Shown here: positions 41,038-49,503 of the stretch, piece by piece
Layout of the letters: each line of letters opens with the position of its first letter
Numbering within the stretch: position 1 is the stretch's first letter
Source of the DNA: Niastella sp. OAS944
GTDB lineage: Bacteria; Bacteroidota; Bacteroidia; Chitinophagales; Chitinophagaceae
Direction of reading: 5' to 3'
Assembly: GCA_024809215.1 (NCBI GenBank)
Contig: JANUBW010000008.1
Coordinates: forward strand, 186,001 to 250,000
Length of the DNA: 64,000 bases
Translations under genes and position numbers: made by a program
The notes under the pieces: model-generated
Databases searched by the model: none
The model's input: the letters and a program-made list of their open reading frames with translations, nothing else
Told to the model about the DNA's origin: nothing

Positions 41038-43110
41038 TTAGAAAATGGTGAAACCAATGTTCCAGCCAATCCAGCCTTTAACATCATTGTCCCACAAATC
41101 GAATGTGTGATAGCTTGGCGAAGGTAAGTTTAAGCTATTGGCAGGTGCGCTTTCCGATTGTTCGGAATAATAGGCCGTAAAAGAAGGGCCGCCAAAAATG
41201 GCGAAGTACTTGCCGATTTTGAAGTTGAATTGTAAATGTAATTTTGCCAATGTGTTGGAGTTCTCTTCCTTGTCTTTGCTATCCCAATTTGCGAAGAATA
41301 AATGTTGTGCTGTGAACTCGGGATTGAGGCTGAACCATTTTGCAATGGAGAATTCATGCCCAATTCCATAGCCAAATGAAAACACTTTTGCAGTATCGTT
41401 ATCCCAGTCGTGTGTTGATGTTCTGCCATAACCGGCTAACAAAATGCTGTATAGTTTGCTGTTACCTGTTTTAAAAGCTGCATTGTATTTCAATACCTCG
41501 TTGGTTGAGAACGCTATTTTATGATAACCTTTGAAAACGATATTCACAAGCCCTATACTGTAACCGGCCGAAGTATCGCTCACGTTTATGAGTCCGATTT
41601 GCACACCACGCAGTTTTTTGGTGTAATTGAAAATAGGCGATATCTGTACACCATTCAATTCGCGGTTGGCAAAATTACCAATAGCTGATAGTTGTGCACC
41701 TGAAACCTGCTTATGCGCAAAGTTTACTATGGTGGCGGCCTGTATGCCAAATACACTGTCATAAGCAACATTGTGGATATTGCTTAACTGCACACCAATT
41801 AATTTACCTTTTACAAAGTTGGAGATATTACTGGCCTGTATACCTGTAAATGAACCAGATACGTGATTATGTATAGCGCTTAACTGGGCGCCGGTGAAAT
41901 TACCTTTTACATAGCTGGCTATACCAGACGCCTGCAGGCCTTTTACATTTCCCTGCACATGATTGTAAATACCGCTTAATTGTACGCCGGTAACGGATCC
42001 TTTTATAAAGTTGCTGATACCGGCAGCCTGTAACCCGGTAACTTCATGTATCACGTGGTTATGAACGCCTGCGAATTGGGCGCCATCCATTGAGCCACCG
42101 GTAATGTTCATAAGGCCGGCAGCCTGCATATACTTTACATCTTTTTTATTGATGTTAACGGCGCCGGCTATTTCAACACCATTTACACCGGCCGTATAAC
42201 CAGCTATAATGTTTGCCGAAAAATTATTGACAACCTGCGCACTTAACCGGCCATGGGTACTTAAGCCTGGTGTTAGCGATACCTGGAAGGTACGGTCGGC
42301 AAAGAACTTCTTCAGGTTAATACTTTGAATATTTTGTTTGGCCGATAACAGGCGTTTGCCCCAGCGGGTCCTTTCTACCTGGTTCACTTCTTCTTTTTCT
42401 TTGGCAATGGAAGCGATTGTAAATGTATCGGTAGGCGGTTTAACAATGATGGTATCGGGCAATTCGTTTTCAACAGGGCTGATGGTGACCACCGGATCGC
42501 TGGCTATTACGGGGGTCATAACAATGGTTACCTGTTGGTTGTATTTGGGTTGAATGACAATGGTAGTGTCTTCAAACATTTCGCGGCTAATGGTAAGCGA
42601 CGCTGTGCTGTAACGGCTTTTCAGTTTTATTGTGAAATTGCCTTTATCATCAGATAAGGTTGATACCAGCCGTTGTTTTTCATAAATGGTAACATTGCCT
42701 ACTTTCTCACCTGTTTCACCATTCAGCACGGTACCTGAAACCGTATATAATTTTTCGGGGCTGGGTGTTGGGCTGGCAATTAGGGTAGGGGCAGTTACCG
42801 GTGCTTTTCTTAATATGATATAATTAACACTGCTTTGCTGCCATTTGTATTGGTTGCCGCAAAGTTGATCCAGTATTTGTTTTACCGATCTGTTATAGGC
42901 TGAAATTGAAATAAGGCTGTCGCGGGCGATGATGCTGCTGTTATAGGAAAAATAAAAATTCCCTTTGCTGCTGATCAGTTTTAAAACATCTGACAAACGT
43001 TGGTTATTTGCTTCAATAGTGATCCTTCTATCGAGCACTGCCTGTGAATATGATCCCGTACCTAAAAGACAAAATAATCCTATGAGAAGCGCTCCCCGTA
43101 ATATTGTCAT
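41038..43110 (-). CDS. STN-domain repeat and barrel protein of the sigma/FecR operon
   Basis: I start at the ATG at 43110 (MTILRGALLIGLFCLLGTGS, a signal peptide); a TTG at 43131 is the other option. The 690-residue protein has an STN domain (about 24-95), a CarboxypepD-like domain (GTVLNGETGEKVGNVTIYEK), a linker, then about eleven 16-residue GxQxSxIxNxV repeats (about 310-490). The same barrel-like end as the 39870 protein follows. STN domains normally sit on FecA/SusC receptors and pass a signal to FecR. Here FecR is the gene just upstream, so this protein is the likely receptor. Confidence 0.82.
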   Translation of the reverse strand: MTILRGALLIGLFCLLGTGSYSQAVLDRRITIEANNQRLSDVLKLISSKGNFYFSYNSSIIARDSLISISAYNRSVKQILDQLCGNQYKWQQSSVNYIILRKAPVTAPTLIASPTPSPEKLYTVSGTVLNGETGEKVGNVTIYEKQRLVSTLSDDKGNFTIKLKSRYSTASLTISREMFEDTTIVIQPKYNQQVTIVMTPVIASDPVVTISPVENELPDTIIVKPPTDTFTIASIAKEKEEVNQVERTRWGKRLLSAKQNIQSINLKKFFADRTFQVSLTPGLSTHGRLSAQVVNNFSANIIAGYTAGVNGVEIAGAVNINKKDVKYMQAAGLMNITGGSMDGAQFAGVHNHVIHEVTGLQAAGISNFIKGSVTGVQLSGIYNHVQGNVKGLQASGIASYVKGNFTGAQLSAIHNHVSGSFTGIQASNISNFVKGKLIGVQLSNIHNVAYDSVFGIQAATIVNFAHKQVSGAQLSAIGNFANRELNGVQISPIFNYTKKLRGVQIGLINVSDTSAGYSIGLVNIVFKGYHKIAFSTNEVLKYNAAFKTGNSKLYSILLAGYGRTSTHDWDNDTAKVFSFGYGIGHEFSIAKWFSLNPEFTAQHLFFANWDSKDKEENSNTLAKLHLQFNFKIGKYFAIFGGPSFTAYYSEQSESAPANSLNLPSPSYHTFDLWDNDVKGWIGWNIGFTIF

Positions 43111-43132
43111 GGTTATTGATTCTGCGTGCAAG

Positions 43133-44101
43133 TTAACGTAGAATGATTTTTCCTTTTTCTTTAATTACAGAGGTATTAAATGTTGAGCTAATGACTGTCA
43201 GAATTTCTTCAAGCGGTTTATTGTCGAAAGTAACGGTATATGGTTCGTTGCGTAACGCTTCTTTTTCTATAACAATTTGCACATCGTATGCTTCGTTCAG
43301 TTTTTCAATGAGTTTATAGAGCGGTGTTGAATCGCATACAAATTTCTTGCTGCGGTAATAGTTGTATAGCTGATCGGTATTTGCCTGTTTTTGCAAAATG
43401 GCTTCGGTAAACCCGGTAATAGCTTTCTGGCCTGCTTTCAATACAACAGTTTGTTTATCGGTGGCTACCTCTACAACACCTGTTTCAACTATGATCTCAG
43501 TAGTGTCGCCCCGGCTTCTTACGTTAAATGAAGTGCCTACTACGGTAATGGTAACATTGTTTGTATGTACTTCAAATGGTTTTTTCTTATTGGGTTGTAC
43601 TTTGAAGAAAGCTTCTCCGTTCAGTTGCAGTACTCTTTTGTCGTTAGCGAATTTTTCGGGATAAGATACCTGTGAGTGCTTGTTGAGGGTAACCTCCGAA
43701 CCGTCGGGCAATGCGTTGGCCTTTACAGAATCTATGGCCTGTACGGTAACCACGGCTATTACTTTGCCGGGGTTGTTATGGAAAAGGAAAAAGGTAAGTG
43801 CTGCTATGCCTATAACCAGGCCGGTTATAATGGCTGCCCGCATCATAGGGCTGTTTAGTGACCATACCCGGGCCCTGGGTTTTGCAAACGATCCATGCTG
43901 AACACGGTTTTGAAATCGTTCCCAGGCCAGTTGTTCATCAACAGTGGTTGTGCTGGCCAGTTGTACGCTTTCTTCCCATATAAGTTTAAAGTGATCGAAG
44001 TAGTGTTTGTTCGCCTCATCGGATGCCAGCCACTTTTCCACCTGAAGCGTTTCCGCCTCCGTAGCCTCACCGGTAAGGTGTTTTACCAGCAAATCGTCCA
44101 T
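43133..44101 (-). CDS. FecR-family anti-sigma factor
   Basis: From the ATG at 44101 the protein is 322 residues; a TTG at 44122 would add 7. It has a cytoplasmic head (LLVKHLTGEATEAETLQVEK), a membrane helix (AAIITGLVIGIAALTFFLF), and the FecR domain (ALPDGSEVTLNKHSQVSYPE; LNGEAFFKVQP; GTSFNVRSRGD; VETGVVEV). The C-terminal STN-like part ends GKIILR. It lies between the sigma gene and the STN-repeat gene and would hold the sigma factor at the membrane until signalled. Confidence 0.9.
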   Translation of the reverse strand: MDDLLVKHLTGEATEAETLQVEKWLASDEANKHYFDHFKLIWEESVQLASTTTVDEQLAWERFQNRVQHGSFAKPRARVWSLNSPMMRAAIITGLVIGIAALTFFLFHNNPGKVIAVVTVQAIDSVKANALPDGSEVTLNKHSQVSYPEKFANDKRVLQLNGEAFFKVQPNKKKPFEVHTNNVTITVVGTSFNVRSRGDTTEIIVETGVVEVATDKQTVVLKAGQKAITGFTEAILQKQANTDQLYNYYRSKKFVCDSTPLYKLIEKLNEAYDVQIVIEKEALRNEPYTVTFDNKPLEEILTVISSTFNTSVIKEKGKIILR

Positions 44102-44140
44102 ATGTTGTGTATAGCTTTTCAATAAGGGTAATTTTTAAAA

Positions 44141-44171
44141 ATTCCAAAATCCAAATTCCAAATTCCAAAAG
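44141..44171 (-). repeat. Family C phrase repeat (ATTCCAAAATCCAAATTCC)
   Basis: Three ATTCCAAA/ATCCAAA units fill most of the gap between the sigma and fecR genes. The reverse complement (TTTGGAATTTGG) matches the wording before pntB and before the HxlR gene. Confidence 0.65.
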
Positions 44172-44180
44172 TGATATTGT

Positions 44181-44735
44181 TCATATATAAAAGAGTGCAA
44201 CCAGAAAAATGGGTAAATAGTCAATGAGTTTAACCCGTAATTGTTTTAACGCTTTACCCATCTGGTTCTCTACGGTCTTTACTGAAATGCCCAACTGATC
44301 GGCTATTTCCTGGTACTTCAAACCTTCGAAGCGGCTCAGCTGAAAAATGGTACGGCATTGCTGGGGCAGGGCGTTCATGGCATCACGTAACTTTTCTTCC
44401 AGCTCCTTTACCAGTATTTTACGGGATGCACCCTGATGGTCGTTATGGTTGTTTGTTTGCTGCATAACATGCAATTGGTACCGGGCTTTTATTTTCTGAT
44501 GCTTCAGGTAATTCAGGCTTTCGTGATAAACGGCTTTGTATAAATAGGCCTTGAGCGATGTTTGAATATTGTCTGGTACTTTCTTCTCCCATATTTTATA
44601 AAAGACATTCTGAACTGTTTCTTCAGCAATGGCTTCGTTTTTCAGAATAGTGAAAGCATAGGCATACAGGCTTTTAAAATGATCTTTAAAAAGCTGTTCA
44701 AATTCCTGCTCACTGTCGGCCGACAGCGGTTTCAT
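44181..44735 (-). CDS. ECF RNA polymerase sigma-70 factor
   Basis: I use the ATG at 44735, which places region 2 near the N-terminus (FEQLFKDHFKSLYAYAFTIL; VQNVFYKIWEKK); the frame also opens with TTG at 44804, adding 23 weak residues. Region 4 is LPQQCRTIFQLSRFEGLKYQ and LGISVKTVENQMGKALKQL. With about 184 residues it is a typical FecI-like factor. It is first in the minus-strand operon with FecR and the STN-repeat protein, which it probably activates. Confidence 0.88.
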   Translation of the reverse strand: MKPLSADSEQEFEQLFKDHFKSLYAYAFTILKNEAIAEETVQNVFYKIWEKKVPDNIQTSLKAYLYKAVYHESLNYLKHQKIKARYQLHVMQQTNNHNDHQGASRKILVKELEEKLRDAMNALPQQCRTIFQLSRFEGLKYQEIADQLGISVKTVENQMGKALKQLRVKLIDYLPIFLVALFYI

Positions 44736-44804
44736 GGTGATGGTTGTATTCGGAATTGCCACTTTAATGCGTTGATAATCCGCTTCAAATATAAATGCTT
44801 CCAA

Positions 44805-45195
44805 TAAAGTTTTAATAAAAGAGACAACTGAAAGTTATTGTACCCCTATGAATCTTTAAAGTTTTGTTATACCTGAAGGTAAAAATATATGTGTTAAAGA
44901 TGGTATATGTCAATGGCGACCGTATTTTTTCATGCGTATTTGTGGAAAAAACAAGCGCCCAATGCTTGTTTTAACCTTTTTTTGGTATTATTATTGAACC
45001 CTGATTCGGTTGCTGTTTACGTTATTGCAGCAAATTAGATAATGAGCCTGATTTTTCATTTTCTATAATGCACTAAGCGATTGTACTAAATAACGCCATA
45101 CCCCCACATACCGTAGTATACTTTATTAATCCAACCGTCCCTCTGAAACATCACATCGTTTCTGTTAGCTAAACGTGTACCTAAATTATTTTTTT
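44805..45195. other. Divergent spacer with no recognised gene
   Basis: AT-rich bases between the sigma gene and the coiled-coil gene. I see no hairpin with a T-run and no phrase repeat. Promoters for both directions should lie here. Confidence 0.45.
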
Positions 45196-45222
45196 ATGTT
45201 GGGATTCTTGCTCGTTTCCATG

Positions 45223-46761
45223 TACGAGTTTAAACAATTTCTGCAAATAGTGCTGTGGATCGCTATTCCCGGAACTATCATTGCATTTATGGTAACCACC
45301 TTTTTTCATTACAAACGTAAAAAGCGGATTGCCGAAGGGGGCGAACCTGCTTATATGGAGAATGGTGGATTTCATACGGTTGTAGCCACCGAACCTAATG
45401 GTAATAATCAGGTGCAGGTGCCCGACTGGTTGGCAAGTGGCACCAACCCCGATAACCAGCCATTGATAAAGAAATATGAACAGGAAGTGCGCCGTTACCG
45501 TGAGAACTACGCTACGCTTGAGCAGGACTTTCGTGAGCTGGAAGGCAAATACTCCGATCTTCTTAATAAAGCATATAGTACCGAAAAACAAAACGATGAC
45601 TCCAATAATCGCATACAATTGGAGATCAACGGTTATAAGCTGAAGATTTCTCAATTGCAACAGGCGTTGGATACGGCGCAGGCCAATGCCCGCGTAAGCC
45701 AGGGCGACCAGCAGGTGCCCGAAGCGCTGGCGCAGGCCCAGCTGCAGGTGCAAACCTTACAGGATTCAGTTTTGCAGTTGCAGGAAAAGCTTCGCACCCA
45801 ACAGGAGCTAAAAGATAAAAATGCTGCAGAAATAACCCGCCTCGAGAATTTGCTGAAGAACATGGAATATTCGGCAAAATCGAACCAATCAGAATCAGAG
45901 GAATTGCAACGTGTTTTTGCCAAACAGGTTAATGAGCTGGGTTTGCAATACAAGAATGAAAAGAATGACCTTTCAACCCAATTGCAGCAGTTGCAGGGAA
46001 CCTTGCAGCAGTTGAAAGAGGAGAATGCTGCATTGCAACAAAGGTTACAGGCCAATAGCGAACACAAACAGGGTAATTACGAACAACAAATAAAAGAAAT
46101 GCAGTTATTGCTTAATAAAGCAGAAGAAGAAAAAACTGCATTGAAAAATAAGATCACAGACCAAACCTATCTGCAGGATGTATTGCAGGAAAAGAAACTG
46201 CAAATTGAGTTTCTGCAAAACCAGCTGGAACATCGTATTAAAACTTTCCGTGAAGTAGAGAAAGAAGCGGCCGACAAAACCATGCAGGTACAGCAAAGCC
46301 AAACGGAAAAAGAGAAGTTTGAGCGTGAAATACATGCGATGCGCGAAGAGTTACAGCAACAACGTGAAGAGGTGAGTGCCTGGCAGCAGGCCGTTGAGCG
46401 CAGCCGTGAAGAAATAAGACAGAGCCAGGACAACCTGCGTTCAAAAACCGGTCATATTGAGAATCTGGAGCGCAACCTGCATGAGGTACAGCAACAGCAG
46501 GCGGTATTGCAGCTGGTGCTTGATGACAAGCAAAATATGATCACCTCGCTGCAGGAATCATTGAACCGCGAACAACAAAAAACAAAAGACCTCGAAGGCA
46601 AACTGATCACCAATAATCAGTTACTGTCTAAAATATATGGCGATCTGTCAAAATCGCTGAGCAATCCGCCGGCGAACCCGCAACAGAATGGCACCAAATT
46701 GAATGGTTCAAACGGCCATACCGTTAATGGGAATGGGTTTAATTTGGCAGGGCAGCATTAA
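45223..46761 (+). CDS. Single-pass membrane protein with long coiled coil
   Basis: I start at the ATG at 45223 (MYEFKQFLQIVLWIAIPGTI, a membrane helix to about residue 26); ATG 45196 and GTG 45175 are also in frame. Residues about 80-480 are a nearly continuous heptad-rich coiled coil with many Gln, Glu and Lys (YKNEKNDLSTQLQQLQGTLQ; REEVSAWQQAVERSREEIRQ). The C-terminus is Asn/Gly/Pro-rich. No enzymatic domain is seen. It may be a structural or septum-spacing protein; that is a guess. Confidence 0.8.
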   Translation, partial: YEFKQFLQIVLWIAIPGTIIAFMVTTFFHYKRKKRIAEGGEPAYMENGGFHTVVATEPNGNNQVQVPDWLASGTNPDNQPLIKKYEQEVRRYRENYATLEQDFRELEGKYSDLLNKAYSTEKQNDDSNNRIQLEINGYKLKISQLQQALDTAQANARVSQGDQQVPEALAQAQLQVQTLQDSVLQLQEKLRTQQELKDKNAAEITRLENLLKNMEYSAKSNQSESEELQRVFAKQVNELGLQYKNEKNDLSTQLQQLQGTLQQLKEENAALQQRLQANSEHKQGNYEQQIKEMQLLLNKAEEEKTALKNKITDQTYLQDVLQEKKLQIEFLQNQLEHRIKTFREVEKEAADKTMQVQQSQTEKEKFEREIHAMREELQQQREEVSAWQQAVERSREEIRQSQDNLRSKTGHIENLERNLHEVQQQQAVLQLVLDDKQNMITSLQESLNREQQKTKDLEGKLITNNQLLSKIYGDLSKSLSNPPANPQQNGTKLNGSNGHTVNGNGFNLAGQH

Positions 46762-46764
46762 AAA

Positions 46765-46787
46765 GTTCCCAGTTCCCGGTTTCCAGG
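46765..46787 (+). repeat. Family E phrase repeat
   Basis: GTTCCCAGTTCCCGGTTTCC begins 3 bases after the stop codon of the coiled-coil gene. It is the same wording as 34707-34730. Confidence 0.65.
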
Positions 46788-46998
46788 AAATGCAGGCGCC
46801 GGTGCTTTTTATTAGATTGTTTCAGGTTTCAAGATGCAGGTTACAGGGCTTTACATCGTGCCGCCTCATTAAAGGCATCAGGTAACCTGGCGTTATAGTT
46901 TTATGAATTTAATCTATCAGTACCAAAACTAACTGCTTTTACCCCCCAACTCCCCGAAGGGGGCGGTTCAGGCAGCACGGAGCTGTATTTTTGCCTTC

Positions 46999-47099
46999 CA
47001 TTATCACATTATCTCATTAGCTAATTATCACATTAGCCATACTTATCCCCAATTTTTATTGTAATTAGCACATTATCACATTCGCAAATTAGCAAATTG
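46999..47099 (+). repeat. Family B phrase repeat (ATTATCACATTAGC)
   Basis: ATTATCACATT, ATCTCATTAGC, AATTATCACATTAGCC and then TTAGCACATTATCACATTCG fill the last 100 bases before thyA. The reverse complement wording recurs at 58969-59007. The remainder of the 46762-47121 spacer holds only a short CCCCGAAGGGG hairpin. Confidence 0.75.
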
Positions 47100-47109
47100 A
47101 CGGTTTTCG

Positions 47110-47117
47110 TACCTTGC
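47110..47117 (+). promoter_or_regulatory. -7 promoter element (TACCTTGC) of thyA
   Basis: A near match to TAnnTTTG ending 4 bases before the ATG. If it is used, the thyA mRNA has almost no leader. Confidence 0.35.
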
Positions 47118-47121
47118 GCCC

Positions 47122-47934
47122 ATGGAGCAATATCTGTCACTTCTAAAGCATATAAAGGAAACCGGCGTTTATAAATCAGACCGTACCGGAACGGGCACTA
47201 CCAGTTGTTTTGGCTATCAAATGCGTTTTGATCTGCAGCAGGGCTTTCCGCTGGTGACTACCAAGAAATTGCATCTTAAAAGCATCATTCACGAATTATT
47301 GTGGTTCCTGAAAGGGGAAACCAATATCAAATACCTGAAAGATAACAACGTTAGTATTTGGGACGAGTGGGCCAATGCGCAAGGCGAGTTGGGACCCGTT
47401 TATGGTAAACAATGGCGCAGCTGGACGGCAGGGGAGGGTAAAACCATTGATCAGATCACAGATGTGATCCGTCAAATAAAGACCAATCCCGATAGCCGCC
47501 GCATGATCGTAAGCGCCTGGAACGTGGCCGATTTGCCGGAAATGGCGCTAATGCCGTGCCATGTATTATTTCAATTCTATGTAACTCCCGCTGAGGAAGG
47601 CCGGAAACCAAGGTTGTCGTGCCAGCTATACCAGCGCTCGGCCGATGTGTTTTTGGGTGTTCCTTTTAACATTGCTTCATACGCTTTACTTACTATGATG
47701 ATTGCCCAGGTGTGCGATATGGAACCAGGCGATTTCATTCATACGTTTGGCGACGTTCATATATACAGCAATCATATGGAACAGGTGAACCTGCAGCTCA
47801 CCCGCACTCCGTTTCCGTTGCCTACCATGCAACTGAACCCGGCGGTAAAAAGCATCTTTGACTTTAAGTTCGAAGATTTCACTTTGTTGAATTATCAGTG
47901 TCATGCGGCTATAAAAGCTCCTGTAGCGGTGTAA
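47122..47934 (+). CDS. thyA: Thymidylate synthase
   Basis: A 270-residue protein that makes dTMP from dUMP with methylene-tetrahydrofolate. The catalytic Cys146 is in [26 protein letters not shown] and the dUMP-binding [20 protein letters not shown] are intact, and [12 protein letters not shown] gives the phosphate-binding arginines. It lies upstream of dihydrofolate reductase, which regenerates its cofactor. The start ATG is the only one that keeps the conserved N-terminus. Confidence 0.97.
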   Translation: MEQYLSLLKHIKETGVYKSDRTGTGTTSCFGYQMRFDLQQGFPLVTTKKLHLKSIIHELLWFLKGETNIKYLKDNNVSIWDEWANAQGELGPVYGKQWRSWTAGEGKTIDQITDVIRQIKTNPDSRRMIVSAWNVADLPEMALMPCHVLFQFYVTPAEEGRKPRLSCQLYQRSADVFLGVPFNIASYALLTMMIAQVCDMEPGDFIHTFGDVHIYSNHMEQVNLQLTRTPFPLPTMQLNPAVKSIFDFKFEDFTLLNYQCHAAIKAPVAV

Positions 47935-47968
47935 CCGCCAGATCAAATAATGTCGTTAGAAAATGAAC

Positions 47969-48009
47969 TTCGACATTCATTATTCAACATTCAATATTCA
48001 ATATTTTTT
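47969..48009 (+). repeat. Family D phrase repeat (ATTCAACATTCAATATTC)
   Basis: CGACATTCATTATTCAACATTCAATATTC runs directly into the start codon of folA at 48010. A related tract lies just after folA (48499-48581). Confidence 0.8.
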
Positions 48010-48504
48010 ATGCTTTTATCTCAGGTGGTTGCCGCGGCCGATAACAATGCAATAGGAAAGAACAACCAGTTATTGTGGAGCCTGCCGAATGATATGAAGT
48101 TCTTCAAAAATACCACCTGGGGTATGCCTGTTATCATGGGCCGTAAAACCTATGAGTCGCTGGGCAAACCACTTGCAGGCAGAACAAATATTGTTATAAC
48201 CCGTAAGAACGACTGGCAACCCGAAGGCATTCGGGTGGTGCACGATATAAAAGAAGCTATGGCAGTTGCAGCCGAAACCGATGCCAAAGAAGCCTTTATC
48301 ATTGGTGGTGGTGAAATATACAGTCAAACCCTGCCTATTACCAATCGTGTTTACCTTACCCGTGTACACACAACAATAGATGCCGATACTTTCTTTCCCG
48401 AAATAAATGAAACCGATTGGCAGTTACTTTCACAACTCGATTTCAAAGCCGACGCAAAACATGCCTACGATTATAGCTTTCAGGTGTGGCAAAGAAGAAT
48501 GTAG
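48010..48504 (+). CDS. folA: Dihydrofolate reductase
   Basis: The ATG at 48010 begins MLLSQVVAAADNNAIGKNNQ, the usual start; a longer frame from 47950 only translates the repeat and is rejected. The 164-residue enzyme reduces dihydrofolate with NADPH: LLWSLPNDMKFFKNTT gives the substrate-binding Asp, VIMGRKTYESLG binds NADPH, and AFIIGGGEIYSQTLP the cofactor loop. It follows thyA and works with it. The end of the gene also runs into a phrase repeat. Confidence 0.96.
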   Translation: MLLSQVVAAADNNAIGKNNQLLWSLPNDMKFFKNTTWGMPVIMGRKTYESLGKPLAGRTNIVITRKNDWQPEGIRVVHDIKEAMAVAAETDAKEAFIIGGGEIYSQTLPITNRVYLTRVHTTIDADTFFPEINETDWQLLSQLDFKADAKHAYDYSFQVWQRRM

Positions 48505-48581
48505 AATAATAAATGTAGAATGTTGAATGTCGAAGTTTTATTTCAAAATTCGATATTCGTCATTCGATATTCAATATTTTT
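48499..48581. repeat. Family D phrase repeat in inverted arrangement
   Basis: GAATGTAGAATAATAAATG and TGTTGAATGTCGAAG on the left face TTCGATATTCGTCATTCG and ATATTCAATATT on the right, which are partly reverse-complementary. The tract begins within the last codons of folA and ends 6 bases before the next ATG, where TATTTTTG (48575-48582) could serve as a -7 box. Confidence 0.75.
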
Positions 48582-48587
48582 GGCCCC

Positions 48588-49385
48588 ATGTTCTCTCCCT
48601 GGCAACTTATAAAAAAATATTCCACTTATTACATCACTGCGCTGAATGGCAGAGGCCATGGCATTCATTCGCCATTCGTATATGAATTTGTGCGAAAAGT
48701 ACTCATTGATAAGCGGCATTTTTATGCGTACAGTCAGGTAGAAGCATTACGTCACAAACTGCTGCGTGAAAGTGGCGTTATAGAAGTAGAAGATTTTGGC
48801 GCCGGTTCTGCCATAAGCAAAACCAATCAACGTTCCATTGCTTCTATTGCGCGCCATGCGGCCAAATCGAAGAAATGGGCGCAGTTATTATTTCGTATTG
48901 TAAATTATTATCAACCCGGCCACATTCTGGAATTGGGTACTTCACTGGGAATTTCTACTGCCTATATGGCAATGGCCAATCCAAAGGCGCAGGTGATTAC
49001 CGCCGAAGGCAGTGCTGCCATAGCTGCCCAGGCAAAACGGAACTTTCAATCACTTCAACTTTCTTCTGTAAAACAGGTAACAGGCAATTTCGATGATACC
49101 TTGCCGGGTATTTTGGCAACCATGCCCCGGCTCGATCTGGCGTTTATCGATGGCAATCACCGCTACGAGCCTACGGTGCGGTACTTTAAGCAATTGTTAC
49201 CTTATTTGAACGATGCCAGTGTGGTGATCTTTGACGACATTCACTGGAGCGCCGAAATGGAAAAGGCCTGGGAGGCCGTTAAGGCAGATCCGGCAGTAAC
49301 GCTTTCTATCGATCTATTCTTTATCGGACTGGTATTCTTCAGCGATCAGTTTAAGGTAAAACAGCATTTTACCGTACGCTTCTAA
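48588..49385 (+). CDS. Class I SAM-dependent methyltransferase (O-methyltransferase-like)
   Basis: A 265-residue protein. A long N-terminal arm with GRGHGIHSPFVYEFVRKVL is followed by a class I core: ILELGTSLGISTAYMA (motif I), VITAEGS, GNFDDTLP, LAFIDGNHRYEPTVRYFKQL and VVIFDDIHWSAEMEKAW. The layout is close to O-methyltransferases of the COG4122 type. The IDGNH region would hold a metal or substrate. The acceptor is unknown. It is the last of three genes after thyA and folA. Confidence 0.85.
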   Translation: MFSPWQLIKKYSTYYITALNGRGHGIHSPFVYEFVRKVLIDKRHFYAYSQVEALRHKLLRESGVIEVEDFGAGSAISKTNQRSIASIARHAAKSKKWAQLLFRIVNYYQPGHILELGTSLGISTAYMAMANPKAQVITAEGSAAIAAQAKRNFQSLQLSSVKQVTGNFDDTLPGILATMPRLDLAFIDGNHRYEPTVRYFKQLLPYLNDASVVIFDDIHWSAEMEKAWEAVKADPAVTLSIDLFFIGLVFFSDQFKVKQHFTVRF

Positions 49386-49503
49386 AAAAGCTGCCCCTTC
49401 GTCATTAATTTTCGTTAAGAATGCAATAAAAAATACAATTCCAGCGTGCGGCATTCATAACTTAAATTTTTCTTACCTTGAATTACATAACTACTACCTG
49501 ATT

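Noticed and set aside
47950-48009. Longer N-terminus for dihydrofolate reductase
   Set aside because: The added residues are only the translation of the ATTCAATATTC repeat; the conserved protein begins at 48010.
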